In this document: piece after piece, positions 23,590-35,506 of the stretch
Layout of the letters: every line of letters starts with the position of its first letter
How positions within the stretch are numbered: the first letter of the stretch is position 1
NCBI RefSeq assembly: GCF_040183065.1
Contig: NC_091131.1
Location: 16,048,300-16,112,299, forward strand
Direction of reading: 5' to 3'
Source of the DNA: Periplaneta americana
Taxonomy: Eukaryota; Arthropoda; Insecta; Blattodea; Blattidae
DNA: 64,000 nucleotides
Notes under the pieces: model-generated
What the model was told of the DNA's origin: nothing
Database searches by the model: none
What the model saw: only the letters and a program-made list of their open reading frames with translations
Program-made: the position numbers and the translations under genes

Positions 23590-24735
23590 TAAAGCAAGCG
23601 ACAGGGAAACCCAAAGGAAAACTATATGTGGTCTTCGTTGACTACTCAAAAGCCTTTGACCTAGTCAACAGAAGAATACTAGTAGACAAACTGGAGGACC
23701 TAATTGGCAAAACAAGTACGACAACCCTGATATCAAATATCCTAGCAGAAAACTACATCCAGATAGATGACGGAGTAGGCACATCCGACTGGCTACCGCA
23801 GACGAACGGCATCCTCCAAGGAGACCCGCTCAGCCCGATACTGTTTAATGTCCTGACACATGATGTCACGAAAGGAATGGAAGGAGTAAGTACGTACATC
23901 TACGCCGACGACATGGCCATCGCAGCGACAGACTTAGACAATATACAATCAGCACTAGACACGCTGAACAAATGGGCGGAACGAAACGACATCAAGATAA
24001 ACGAAGAGAAGACGGAACTGGTAGTGTTCAGGAAAGGAGGAAGACTCACCGAAGAAGAAAATGTAAAATGCAATGGCAAACAACTCAAAAGGACAAGCGA
24101 TTTTAATATCTAGGAATTACAATTCAGACGACTGGGAAAAGTTTCAGGCTACACATAAGATTGAGAGTAATGGCGGCCACAAGAGCCATGAATGAAATTA
24201 GGAACATGACACAATTATCGATCAGCACAGCTATGGACCTGTTCCGGATAAAGATATTACCCGTCCTGACGTATGGCCTAGAATACCTCACATACAAACA
24301 GATGGAAGAACTAGACCGGGTGAAAGCTAGGTATTTGAAGAGAGCTCTAGGACTACCACAGAACGCAAGATCGAGACTAGTGTACGAACTAACCAGAGAG
24401 ACCTTTTTGATAGAGGACCTAAGGTGCGAAATAATGCTCCCAGCGAACGACGCCTACAAACGGCTCCTACAAGATCTGCACGAGAAGAAAACCAGCATAT
24501 CGGAGGAATTCTACGCAACGTGTGCGGTGCAAGATAGGACATGGACGGAAGCTAATCATGAAATGAGACACGTGACGACAAGATTGGCAACCCATGGCTT
24601 CCACCACAAGGTGTGCGGCAACAAGACTTAACACGAACCAAATGATAAGTGTGTGTGTGTTTTATGCTCAGAACTATGTGACAGATATCATATTATGAAG
24701 TGTAAGAAGAGACAGAAATCCATCGCAGCTTATAG
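23590..24735 (+). mobile_element. LINE family D (non-LTR RT with C-terminal zinc knuckle), 5' truncated
   Basis: Frame 23604-24111: VVFVDYSKAFDLVNRR, NGILQGDPLSPILFNV and IYADDMAIAATD (catalytic YADD at about 23890-23905). After a frameshift at about 24110, the frame 24161-24631 gives the thumb and C-terminal region (LPVLTYGLEYLT, RYLKRALGLPQNARSR). Past the stop, CVLCSELCDRYHIMKC reads as a CCHC-like knuckle. It is not similar at the 3' end to LINEs A-C. It begins just upstream of gene A's start, with the same left-to-right sense. Confidence 0.8.
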
Positions 24736-24771
24736 TAAAGACAAGTAATGTTTCTTACCCCATGCACGGTG

Positions 24772-25470
24772 TGTGCGCATTTCATCATCGTCCTTGCAGG
24801 TATTAGGCCTAGTGGCCTGTTACGGTCTCCGTCCATCTTTTCAGGGGGCGTCCGAAAGATCGTCTTCCATGTGGTATATAGCGGAGAATTTGTCTTGGGA
24901 GTCTGGAACGGTCCATCCTATTGACATGGTTAAGCCATTTTTGTCTATAGTGGTTGAGATGTTCATAAATAGGTGTAATTTTCAATTCTTTTGTTATTAG
25001 TTCATTCCTTTTGTGGTCAAGCAAGCTGTAGCCGGCAGTCCTCCTCAGAAATTTCATTTCCGCAGTTGTTAGGCGTTGAACATCTGAGTTTCGGACAGTC
25101 CAGGCCTCACTACCATACATGAGGACAGGTCTTGCTAGAACTTTATATGCTTTTTTTAACCTGGTATGTTTTTGGGTTTTCGTGGTTGTGAAAACCTGGT
25201 TGATGGTTCTTAAGACTCCATTAAAATGTTGAATATTTTCAGATATATCAGTAACAGGTTAATATGTCAAATTATAACCTAAATATTTAAATGAGTTTAC
25301 CTGTTCTAATGTTTGGGTTCCAGTGCAAATTCTACTCCTAACTGGCTGTTTACCTTGGAACGCCATAATTTTTGTTTTCTTTGGGGAAATTTTCATATTG
25401 AAATTTTGTGCTATTATATTCAGCTGATGTATTGAGTATTGCAGCTCGTCCTCATTTGTAGCAAAAAGAT
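24772..25470 (-). mobile_element. LINE family B copy, 3' half
   Basis: Minus frame: NFNMKISPKKTKIMAFQG, QVNSFKYLGYNLTY, LMYGSEAWTVRNS, AEMKFLRRTAGYSLLDHKR and FGRPLKRWTETVTGH. The 3' sequence ACAGGCCACTAGGCC matches the family B end near 6205. Stops are present between blocks. 5' end lost in low-complexity sequence near 25480. Confidence 0.78.
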
Positions 25471-26040
25471 TTGCAAAATTGCAAAATTTGCAAAATTGAG
25501 ATTTTGATGGATTCGTTAATATAAGGCCTCTACATGATGTATGAGGCGTCTTAGTAAAATTGGATTATTTTTCTTAATCGTAGTGTGTCAAAGTGTGATC
25601 GTTTTTTCAAAACTTGCTTTCTTCTAAGTGAGAGTTACAGCAAAACTTCCTTACCATAGTGTTTTTTCTCTCCTGTAAAATTTAATTTTTCAGTTAGCAA
25701 GTTTTGCAAAAACGGTTCTCAATTAGTAAATACGTATTTAGCTTTCTTCATGTTTCTTTACCCTGTAACTGATAATTAAATTATTAATTTTGTTAATAAT
25801 TAATTTGGATCTTTAAAATAATGTTGCTCCTAGCAGTGATGAAATTGAAAATAGTAACTGCCAAGATTATTATCAAATATATAACCTGTCGAAATCATGG
25901 TTCATGGTTTTAATTTACGTTTTACCCAATAAATATCCCAAGATGATTTGAAGTAAATATGCGAAATCAGTATGCGTTATGTAATTCCAAAGTATATAAA
26001 GCTGCAAAACGTGTGGAGTTAGGTGCGTATCAACTGTAGG

Positions 26041-26043
26041 TGA

Positions 26044-26110
<67 letters not shown>

Positions 26111-26875
26111 ATATTTACATAAATAAATAAGTAAATAAATAAAGAAATAAGTAAATAAGTAAATAAATAAATAAGTAAATAAATAAATAAGTAAATAAAT
26201 AAATAAGTAAGTAAATAAATAAATAAATAAATAAGTAAATAAATAAATAAATAAATAAATAAATACATAAGTAAATAAATAAGTAAATAAATAAATAAGT
26301 AAATAAATAAATGCATAAATAAATAAGTAAATAAATAAATAAGTAAATAAATAAATAAGTAAATAAATGAATAAGTAAATAAGTAAATAAATAAATAAAT
26401 AAGTAAATAAAGAAATAGATAAATAAGTAAATAAGTAATTAAATAAATACATAAATAAATAAATAAATAAATAAGTAAATATGTAATTAAATAAATACAT
26501 AAATAAATAAGTAAATAAGTAAATATATAAATAAATGCATAAATAAATAAGTAAGTAAATAAGTAAATAAATAAATAAGTAAATAAGTGAATAAATAAAT
26601 AAATAAGTAAATAAATAAATACATAAATAAATAAGTAAATAAATAAATAAGTAAATAAATAAATAAATAAACAATTAAATAAATAAGTAAATAAATAAAT
26701 AAATTAAGAAATAAAGTAAATAAGTATATAAATATTTAAATAAATACATAAATGAATAAATAATTGAGTGAATAAATAAATAAAGAATTGAGTGAATAAA
26801 TAAATGAAGTATTAAGTAAATAAATACATAAGTAAATAAATACATACATAAATAAATACATAAATACATAAACAA
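26041..26875. repeat. Long (AAAT)n tetranucleotide array
   Basis: About 835 bp of AAAT with frequent AAGT, ACAT and rarer variants. Long minus-strand frames of YLFIYLFI repeats are artefacts of the array. A shorter related array is at 27163-27316. Confidence 0.97.
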
Positions 26876-27162
26876 ACATTAAATAGAAAAATCAATCTAT
26901 CAATCACTAAGAGAGAATATCATCGAAATGATAGCCGTCCAAATCTTGGATTTAAAATATCGGCATCCTAATCAATTCAAATGAACAAAACAGAAACTGT
27001 AAATTAATGTAAAAAAATACATAATGATATTTTAAAAAAGAATGTTCTGCGACAAGATGTGGTGGCTATCAAAGCGATAAAATTTATTGAAAATAAATAA
27101 TATACATTGAATATTATAAATATGAATAGAGATGGTGATTGATGATGTTCAGTGAAGATTTT

Positions 27163-27193
27163 AAATAAATAAATAAATAAATAAAGAAGGAAA

Positions 27194-27232
<39 letters not shown>

Positions 27233-27249
27233 GTAAATAAAGAAGGAAA

Positions 27250-27304
<55 letters not shown>

Positions 27305-27316
27305 GTAAATAAGTAA
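27163..27316. repeat. (AAAT)n array, second block
   Basis: About 154 bp, with AAGG interruptions and a repeated (AAAT)n-AAGAAGG motif. Separated from the first block by about 290 bp of unique sequence. Confidence 0.95.
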
Positions 27317-28000
27317 CCCCACTACATCCCATTAGCGCAAGGGCCTCCTGCATCAAGCAGGGTGAGCTCTCCTTATACTCGCCTGGGGAACTATTTCTGA
27401 CGAGTCTATTGTACTGGTTTGAAAAAGTTATTGCCCTCATATTTAACGATTGTTCATTTACTGTCTGTAATGTTGTCCATTTTCAGTCACTAGAGGTTAT
27501 GTACTGACAATAGTTAGATGTTTGATGTCAGTCCACTTAGGGTCTGTCCATCTTCCTCCGAGCATCTGCCATGTTGTCCTGTTCTTGTCCACTGTCTACC
27601 AGCTTCCCTCCTGAAGAACTCGCTCCATCCGGTCCTCGATCTTCCCACCGTCCTCTTCCCCGTTCTTGGTTCCCACGTGGTTGTCACATACGCCCATCTC
27701 GACGTATTCAGTCAGCTCACGTGGCCTCCCCACTTCCATTTCAGTCGCTGAGCTGCCATCACGACGTCTTGTAGGCCTGTCATCTTCCTTATTGTTGTTG
27801 CTGGCACTTTATCTCTGGCGATCCTATGTTCCATTTTTCACTGGCATCTTTGTAGTTTGTGGTACAAGAACTAAAACTACAATTTTTTTAAATTTCACAA
27901 TGAGGCAGTGGCGGTGTCATCATTTTGAGTTTTGGAGTGTATCTGAGTCGCAGAACTTTGCTTAATCAAGGTGGACAACTCAGAGTGGGATCGCTTAACC
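27317..28000. other. Stretch with no gene recognised
   Basis: A C/T-rich part (27530-27800) gives overlapping short frames without domain character. It ends at the hAT target duplication at 27993-28000. Confidence 0.4.
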
Positions 28001-29117
28001 CAGTGATGTCAACTGATGCCCATAGGAGCAAGCGTGCGCTTTAGAGCTCAGGAGAGCCTGAGCGCTTACAGCGGAAAGGAAAGAGACAGACGAGTGAGGT
28101 AGTATATTCTGCTTGGTTGAGCTATATACAGGAATGGCCAGCACTGATTCAATGGGAAGAGAACTTATTAAAACTGCATCCACATTAATTTTTCGTTTTG
28201 TCTGAGAAGTATAAGTGCATTATAAGAATGTAAGTTTTAATTTTAATATTCATTTTTCACAAGTTTGCTTTTTTATTCAAAAGGAATATTTTCTCAACTT
28301 TTTCGCAGAAAAGTGAAATTTTCAGATATGTTTGTTTAGTAGCCTTACAGGTACTAAAACAATGTTTTCGTAAATCTAATATATCGTAAATACGTATTAC
28401 TGAAGACAGTGTATTGAAATGTTTGAAAATATTCTCATGGAAAATGTTTGTAAGGAAATGAATTAACGAAGCAAATACTGTTACATCACAAACAAAAGAT
28501 ATGTACCTATGTGTTGGTAAAACGTCAGCTCTATAGCTTCAGCAGATTTCGAGATAATTTAATATTCTGATAACAGAAAGTTGCTCACCAATATCACCTA
28601 AAAGCATAATGGGGTAAGAGTTTTATTATATAATATTAGTTACAGTTAAAACATATACTGTACCTAGACAACTTTGCTTTGTACTATAATATTGTTTTGA
28701 TTACTTTTATGAGGCTAAAGATATCATCAATATCAATTTCAACTTATCATGTCATATTCAGTGTATTCCTTTGGGATAACACTTTCTTTATGAATTATGT
28801 TTTTAATTCACTTAGTACAGTATAGTTGTGTGAATATTCCTTCTTTACTCTTTATTATGTTATTAAAGTTTAAAACACAACTGCAATATTAGGCTAAGAA
28901 GTAGGTGTTGGTACTTTTGTTTTACAGACAATACAGAAAATAACAAACAGAAAGAAGCCATATAAAAATAACGACATAAAATTTCACGTTCCGTTTGAAG
29001 TTTGTGCACCACTGTTTTCTTAATCCAACAGGCTGCTTATTTCTCCTAGCATACCTAGCGCTTAATGCCCGCGCACGACGTCAAGGTCAGAAAAATGCGT
29101 TTGCTTTGACATCACTG
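28001..29117. mobile_element. hAT non-autonomous element with perfect 8-bp TSD
   Basis: The TIR CAGTGATGTCAA occurs at both ends (inverted). The target duplication GCTTAACC is at 27993-28000 and 29118-29125. Both are exact. No transposase domain seen in 1117 bp. Confidence 0.88.
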
Positions 29118-29174
29118 GCTTAACCCCTAAACTCCCGCAATTACTTTTTTGGTACAACCCTTATTAGAAGAGCC

Positions 29175-29220
29175 TAACCTAGATGTTGATACAGCGTCGT
29201 AAAATAACCCAATAAAAAAA
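29175..29220 (+). mobile_element. Severely 5'-truncated SINE tail (46 bp) with TSD
   Basis: TTGATACAGCGTCGTAAAAT and a poly(A) end match the 3' end of the SINE family at 44596. It is flanked by AGAAGAGCC (29166-29174) and, after the A-run, GAAGAGCC (29221-29228). Insertion by LINE machinery with extreme 5' truncation. Confidence 0.65.
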
Positions 29221-29544
29221 GAAGAGCCAATATATTTTCGATATTTATCAGTTTAGAATATTATATAATCGTTTATTCATAGAATTGATATACTCGTAAA
29301 TATTCTGTGTAAATAGAAGTGTCGATATCATTCTTCAGATAACTCCCTGTTCGAAGAGATTCAGTACGTAGATGATGTTGTGATAAGTTGCAGAGATTAT
29401 AATCTTTATCTCAATTTTAATTCTAGAGATATAGACAAGATTTAAGATAAGGTGATTTTATCTTTTACGGTGAAGTTCGTGTTACTGTCACATCTCACTG
29501 GATTTATTAATTTCTGTGAAATTCTGAAGCATCTTAAAATTGTC

Positions 29545-29967
29545 CAATTGGACTCTTACTTTGAGAGAGGAACAGAGATTAAGGATGTTTGAGAATAAGG
29601 TTCTTAGGAAAATATTTGGGGCTAAGAGGAATTAAGTTACAGGAGAATGGAGAAAGTTACACAACGCAGAGCTGCACGCATTGTATCCTTCACCTGACAT
29701 AATTAGGAACATAAAATCCAGACGTTTGAGATGGGCAGGGTCTGTAGCACGTATGGGCGAATCCAGAAGTGGATATGGAGTGTTAGTTGGGAGGCCGGAG
29801 GGAAAAAGACCTTTGGGGAAGCCGAGACGTAGATGGGAAGATAATATTAAAATGGATTTGAGGGAGGTGGGATATGATGGTAGAGACTGGATTAATCTTG
29901 CTCAGGATGGGGCCCAATGGCGGGCTTATATGAGGGCGGCAATGAACCTCCGGATTCCTTAAAAGCC

Positions 29968-30013
<46 letters not shown>
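29545..30013 (+). mobile_element. LINE family A copy 2, 3' end
   Basis: Encodes [24 protein letters not shown], a stop, then RLRWAGSVARMGES and MNLRIP. It ends AAAAGCCA with eleven GTAA units. 5' truncated within the C-terminal domain. The target duplication is not clear. Confidence 0.85.
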
Positions 30014-30016
<3 letters not shown>

Positions 30017-30421
30017 TAATTAAGTGTTATCCAAGAGAGAAAAGATATGAAGACCAAATTCACAAAGCAAAGTTTAACGTAACTTGATGCCGCAAACAGT
30101 AACATTTCAGAATAAGAATCTTTCACTAGGGAAGGAATCAATTCTATTGTTTTTCGATTAGTATTGTCGATGGTGGAATCGTTTGTATGAAGAAATGTTC
30201 CGTGTGTAGTTGCAGGGCAATGACTTTTCTTTAAGTTAGCCTACTTGTCATGGAGTTTGAGAGGTAATTTTGCTTTTGTAACCAGATTTTGTAGTGCTTC
30301 TAGGTTCCTTTTATAGTTCCAGAAAAAAAAATGGGCCGCCTAATTTCTAAAGTTCCAGATACAACGCATTGTGCATGTCCAGTCTTTCCACACCATTTCG
30401 CACTCATTCATTGTTGTAACG

Positions 30422-30790
30422 CAGCCGTGGCGAAAATGTGACTCACGAGCACATTGTGGCTCGCAATGATAGCTGTGCATTTCTCTTACGTCCTGCCTTC
30501 CCCAACCCCACCCTCTTATTCATTGCAATCAAACTCCGTTCCATTTGCTTATTTGTTTCTGATCTGGGAGTGGCGTATCGTCGCAATGTCTCTCTCGAAA
30601 CAATGTACCTATACAAAAACGAAAGTTTCAAATAGGATGGGAGGACGCATTTTTTTGCTGCCAATATGATGACAATATTAAATGTATGATTTGTTCACAA
30701 GTATTACGAGGAAACGGTTGTATAACATAAAACAGCATTATACTGCATGTCACTCATGAAACATTAAAAAGGTTAAGTGTTATAATTATA

Positions 30791-30840
<50 letters not shown>

Positions 30841-31412
30841 CTCTGTACGTCGATCCTTTTTCAGCAGATGTACGAATAATGCCGTTAGACCTTCAATTTA
30901 ATCTCACAGATTTACAATGTGATGTTAAATGAAAGCTAAATGTAAGGACTTGACAAATGTTCGATCTTTCGCTTCCTCTGTTGAAGCCAAGTTCGCTCCA
31001 ACTTACGTTTGTGAAAAATTATTTTCAACAATGAAAATAGTAAAAACCAAATTTAGATCACGACTGACAGACAAATACCTTCGTGATCAACTACGACTGG
31101 CAGTAAGTGACATAATTCCCGATTTTGAAACTGTCGCAGAGACATTCTGAAGACAATTAATTTTAGGTTGTGATAATGTGTCCTATGTTTTTTTGTTCAT
31201 TTCTTTCTTCGTTACACGTACTAAACATTAGTTTGTAACCTTATAATGTATAAAACTATATTTAAGTGCTTGACGTAAGGAAAATGAAAATCCGTTAATA
31301 AGTCAGACAGTTGCTTCACTTCCCCTTCGGGTGTCCGCATCCCTCCATAGGTGCTATGCACGTTGCAGGTTACACAGTGGCTCGGCGCACGATGACATTT
31401 TCGCCACGGCTG
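30422..31412 (+). mobile_element. hAT element with perfect 18-bp TIR, 8-bp TSD and transposase C-terminus
   Basis: Both ends are CAGCCGTGGCGAAAATGT. The duplication TTGTAACG is at 30414-30421 and 31413-31420. Frame 30929-31150 encodes FAPTYVCEKLFSTMKIVK, FRSRLTDKYLRDQLRLAV and a stop. This is the C-terminal dimerisation block of a hAT (GTF2IRD2-like) transposase, so it is a deletion derivative keeping only the 3' coding end. An (ATT)n run is at 30788-30840. Confidence 0.9.
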
Positions 31413-31890
31413 TTGTAACGTGTAATATTGCCACGAAATGATGAATTATCACGGGTTTTCCCTTCTCCCTTCCCCACCTTCATCACCATCCTCACCCATT
31501 CCCTACACTAAACTTACACATATACTCATCCTAGTACACAACATAACTCTTCACAGATACACATCATGCATAACGTGGCCCGCCGAAGTGGTGTGCAACT
31601 TGAAAAATGTGTCACAGTCCTGCCATCTATCCGCAGTATGCGGAACCTCAATCACGCAAGTGAAGTGGGTAGGCATTAGATACACACACACACACTACTA
31701 TGAACAAGAAAATAATTATTATTAACCCATTTTAAGGGGAGGCAGAGGTGAATATTTCAAAATCCACAAAATTTATCCGATTTGTTTGAAATTGATCATG
31801 GATACTAAGTATGTTATTAGTAATGGACATACCAAGTTTCAACTTTCTAAGTACAATAGTTCTGTAAATATTAATAATTTTATAAAACTT

Positions 31891-31894
<4 letters not shown>

Positions 31895-31968
<74 letters not shown>

Positions 31969-32030
31969 TTTTATTTTCGCCGGCAGAGTTAAGGCCATAA
32001 GGCCTTTTCTTCCACTCAACCAGCCTTAAT
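31895..32030 (-). mobile_element. LINE family C 3' end fragment
   Basis: On the minus strand: GGCTGGTTGAGTGGAAG, then AAGGCCTTATGGCCTTAACT, CTGCCGG and an (ATT)n tail. This matches the 3' ends at 8060 and 60560. Only the tail is kept. Confidence 0.6.
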
Positions 32031-32263
32031 CAATACAATACATAAATTTAAGTTACAAATATTTACGCTACACTTAAAAGGTTCTCCAGCAATATTCTTC
32101 ACTACACATTTATTTAAATTTAGATAAATCTATAAGGTAAAGTAGTAACTTAATTTATGAGCTAATGTAATTCAATGAATTATAATTAATTTAATATTTG
32201 AGATAGCTAGTAAAATGATGAAAATTAATTTAATATAAGCTTACTAGGACTATGTTACAGGGA

Positions 32264-32265
<2 letters not shown>

Positions 32266-32308
<43 letters not shown>
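32266..32308. repeat. (TA)n microsatellite
   Basis: About 43 bp. Similar (TA)n tracts occur at 34121-34151, 37544-37594, 47063-47086 and 11039-11056. Confidence 0.95.
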
Positions 32309-32311
<3 letters not shown>

Positions 32312-33564
32312 CTATTTCTATAATGAGAATATTAATATAATTGCCATTAGAGGTTTTGTAAATCTATTTAGAGAAATTAATGATAATAATAATAAGAATG
32401 GACAGATGTTAGTTTCATTATAAGTAACAAATATTAATCAGCAATTAATCTGTTAAGTAAGAATTTATGTAATTTTGACCTAAATGAAGTTATTGTCCAA
32501 CTATATCGTTTGATATAAAATGCTCCATGGATATTGTAAGAAATTTTCAATATTTCTTTTTATTTATATGTTCAGAGAAGGTATATAAATAATGATAAGT
32601 ATTAGTTTATTATGGGAATAATATAGTAATACAGTTATCTTGGTTTTAATTTCATACTTTAAGGGCAGAAAATCAAAAACTAACATCGGAATATCAAAAT
32701 AAAGATAATAAAAATGGAAAAAACCAAATTTTCATTTTTTCTTCAGTTTTGTTTGAAAATTTCACCTCTGCCTCCCCTTAAAGTCGTATCCCGTTTGGGT
32801 TTCCTTCCATGTTTTGGGACTCGAAACTCAATTATAAAAACTTCTTTGTGTCTGCACAATACTCCCGCTTAAAAAAGTCTACAGTCCTTCGATTTACTGA
32901 AAAATATGTCATGGTTCATCATATTTGCATAACATAAAGAATGAATTTGTAAAAATAAAATATTCATCTATTGTTTCTTTCGCATTCTACAGCCTCTCAA
33001 ATTCCATCCGTACCCAGTGGCCAGCTCTTTATTATAATTGAGAAGGATGACGAAGTTTTGAACGTGCCAGGAAAAGATGCAGTGGCTAATTTTTGAATCT
33101 GAATAAGCCATTGAACATAATTTATTAAATTGATTATGATTATGCATAAACTCTGATTTGTATGCATTATTATATGATACTGACACGAAACTTCTAAAGT
33201 GCAATTATTTAGTGTTCAGAAATATTAATTTCTTATCTTGCACGTGAATAGACTCTATCACACGCAAAATCAACGCGCGCGTCATTTCTAAGCCCTACCT
33301 TTAGTGCCATTAAGTGTTTTTCAACCTATGTCGATAGCCATCATAGATTACAGCTATCTCCAGAGCGATAAACTGTCTTCACTGTTAGCATTGACCGCAT
33401 GGTAGGATTGGTCGGTCACGTTTAGCAGGTATATTTTGGTTTTTAGACTTTCTTTCTACCTCATATACTTACATTTATGAAAATGTTTAAACCTGAAAAA
33501 AATATTAATTAAATCTAACTTAAAACATGGGTAATTTAGGAACATTTTTCTCTACTGAGGCTAA

Positions 33565-34117
33565 GGGGAGAGGATGGTACTTTTTGGTGAAAAATGAGTA
33601 AATTAAAAAAAAAAAATCTTTAAAATACTCTGTGATATGTGTGGAATGCATAGCATAACATTTTTTGGGTATTTGTGCCCTTATCGAATGTTGAGTCGTC
33701 ATTTTTAAACTTCCTGCGTTATGGATTTTTAAATCACTCGCCCACTTTTATCGGTTTCCAGTAACTTCATTTTCTTGCTACATTGCCAGACAAAAATGGA
33801 TATAATTTCTGAACTATTAAAGATACATGCATGACATTTGGAACACACATTCTTTAGACTATTAGAAAACCTTTCTTTGTAACAGAATTATGTTAATTGA
33901 TTTCATTTTAAAAATACGTCCGTTTGTTTGCAAGAAAGGAAATCAGAAAATTGTTATTAAATTTTAATTGTTTATTTTACAAACGTAGGGACTAATATCA
34001 AAATTCTGTTACAGACAGTTTGTAGAACATGCTTTTGCAAATACATTACAAAAAACTGTTTGAATCATTCTTTAAAAACGGTTTAGATATATCGGTTTTA
34101 GTACAATCCTGCATTGA

Positions 34118-34155
<38 letters not shown>

Positions 34156-34300
34156 TTTTCAAATTTTGTCGCCCAAATATTTTTTTTTTCAAAATATTTT
34201 TATTTGGTTGAGTTGCCACAGCTATGAGCTCTCTACATACAAAAAATTAATATTTTACACCAAATAGGAAAAAAGTTAAAAAAAATACCATCCTCTCCCC
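33565..34300. mobile_element. TIR element with TAA flanks
   Basis: Ends GGGGAGAGGATGGTA, inverted at both sides; flanked by TAA (33562-33564 and 34301-34303). The termini resemble those of 31736-32777 (GGGGAG...). Length 736 bp, no ORF of note. Confidence 0.65.
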
Positions 34301-34754
34301 TAAGAGGTTGAAACTTTTCATACTCCTATTTCATATTGTAATGAAGTCGCATGGCCATTTTCACATAGTTATCAAAATTATTATGGATTTTACAGCCAGA
34401 AAATTGTAAAAAAATTATGAAAATTTTTAAATAAATTATTTACAGGATGGAACATATTTTTTTCTATTGAACGAACAATCATATTATGATGCAAACGGCG
34501 GAAAATATAGTCAACTGAATTGGAAATATACTTGAATTTTTTAAGTCTGTAGTGCAAAAGATTTCTAGAAAAAAAGTTCCTAAAATACATACTATTTGTG
34601 TGTTCTTTTTTTTTTCTTTCCTTTTCTCATTTTCCATTTTAATTTGTATTTACACTTGTATCTGTTTTATCTCTTTTTTCATGTTATCTATGTTTTTTTT
34701 TGTAAACGAATATCTGTACTGTCTAATGTAATTGGGGCTTTGCCCTGTTGTAGG

Positions 34755-34771
34755 CATAAATAAATAAAAAA

Positions 34772-34834
<63 letters not shown>

Positions 34835-34935
34835 ATGAGTGAGTGAGTAAGTACGTACGTACGTACATACATACATACATACATACATACATACATACAT
34901 ACATACATACATACATACATACATACATACATACA
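34755..34935. repeat. (AAAT)n then (CATA)n array
   Basis: (AAAT)n to about 34835, a GAGT/GTAC transition, then about 75 bp of (ACAT)n. It follows GGGGCTTTGCCCTGTTGTAG, a sequence that looks like a LINE 3' end (plus strand). Confidence 0.9.
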
Positions 34936-35028
34936 GGTTGCATGTAATGTTACTACTGTAACGGGGCATGCAGATGTATTGTCAATAAAAAAATACATAC
35001 ATGCATAATACATAGATACATACATACA

Positions 35029-35059
<31 letters not shown>

Positions 35060-35506
35060 ATTTTTAACTTAAATGTAATTAATATTTTTCAGGTTTAAAA
35101 AGTTTTATAAAATCAAGTGTATGAGGTAGAAACACAATCTAAAAACCAAAATATATGTGTAAATATTGTGTGTAAGCTGCAAAAAATGATAAATTGATAG
35201 ATTCAAAAGTTGAAGACCAATAACAATAATAATTTCTTCACTTATACAAAATAGCCTTACGCTCAGACTATCCAACCCTTAAAGAAAAGGGCTCTGTTAA
35301 GTAACTGTCACGTGATTTCCCCCGTTTCGATGATCCTGCAGCGTAACCACTCGGTCGTACAGTACAACTAGAATGGTCTCTGGTTCACGATTGTTAAAAT
35401 GTCGTGCATTTACATAACTGCCGTAATAGTCAGATAAGTAAGGAACTACTCGACTCCAAACAAAAATGTTTTGGGAATAAATTAATTGGCTATCACTGCA
35501 CGACAA

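Larger units (their letters stand above)
31736..32777. mobile_element. TIR element flanked by TTAA
   Basis: Inverted ends GGGGAGGCAGAGGTGAA are identical over 17 bp. TTAA lies at 31732-31735 and 32778-32781. TTAA duplication is typical of piggyBac-type elements, but the GGGG terminus is unusual. The interior holds an (AAT)n run (31895-31967), a LINE C 3' end (minus, to about 32030) and (TA)n (32266-32308), so it is a composite. Confidence 0.65.
33428..35155. mobile_element. Putative TIR element with nested insertion
   Basis: 33428-33525 is an inverted match of 35059-35155 (for example TATTTTGGTTTTTAGA, TCTACCTCATA, TTTAAACCTGAAAAA). Inside lies a second TIR unit (33565-34300). Microsatellites fill 34755-34935. 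No coding region. Confidence 0.5.

Noticed and set aside
26030..26875. Long minus-strand ORFs rich in YLFIYLF
   Set aside because: Translation of the AAAT-type array; no start context, domains or codon bias.
27518..27965. Overlapping + strand ORFs in C/T-rich sequence
   Set aside because: Three overlapping frames with Ser/Pro/Leu bias and no domain; composition artefact.
34650..35025. ORFs with MYVCMYVCMYV repeats
   Set aside because: Product of the (ACAT)n/(AAAT)n array in three frames.
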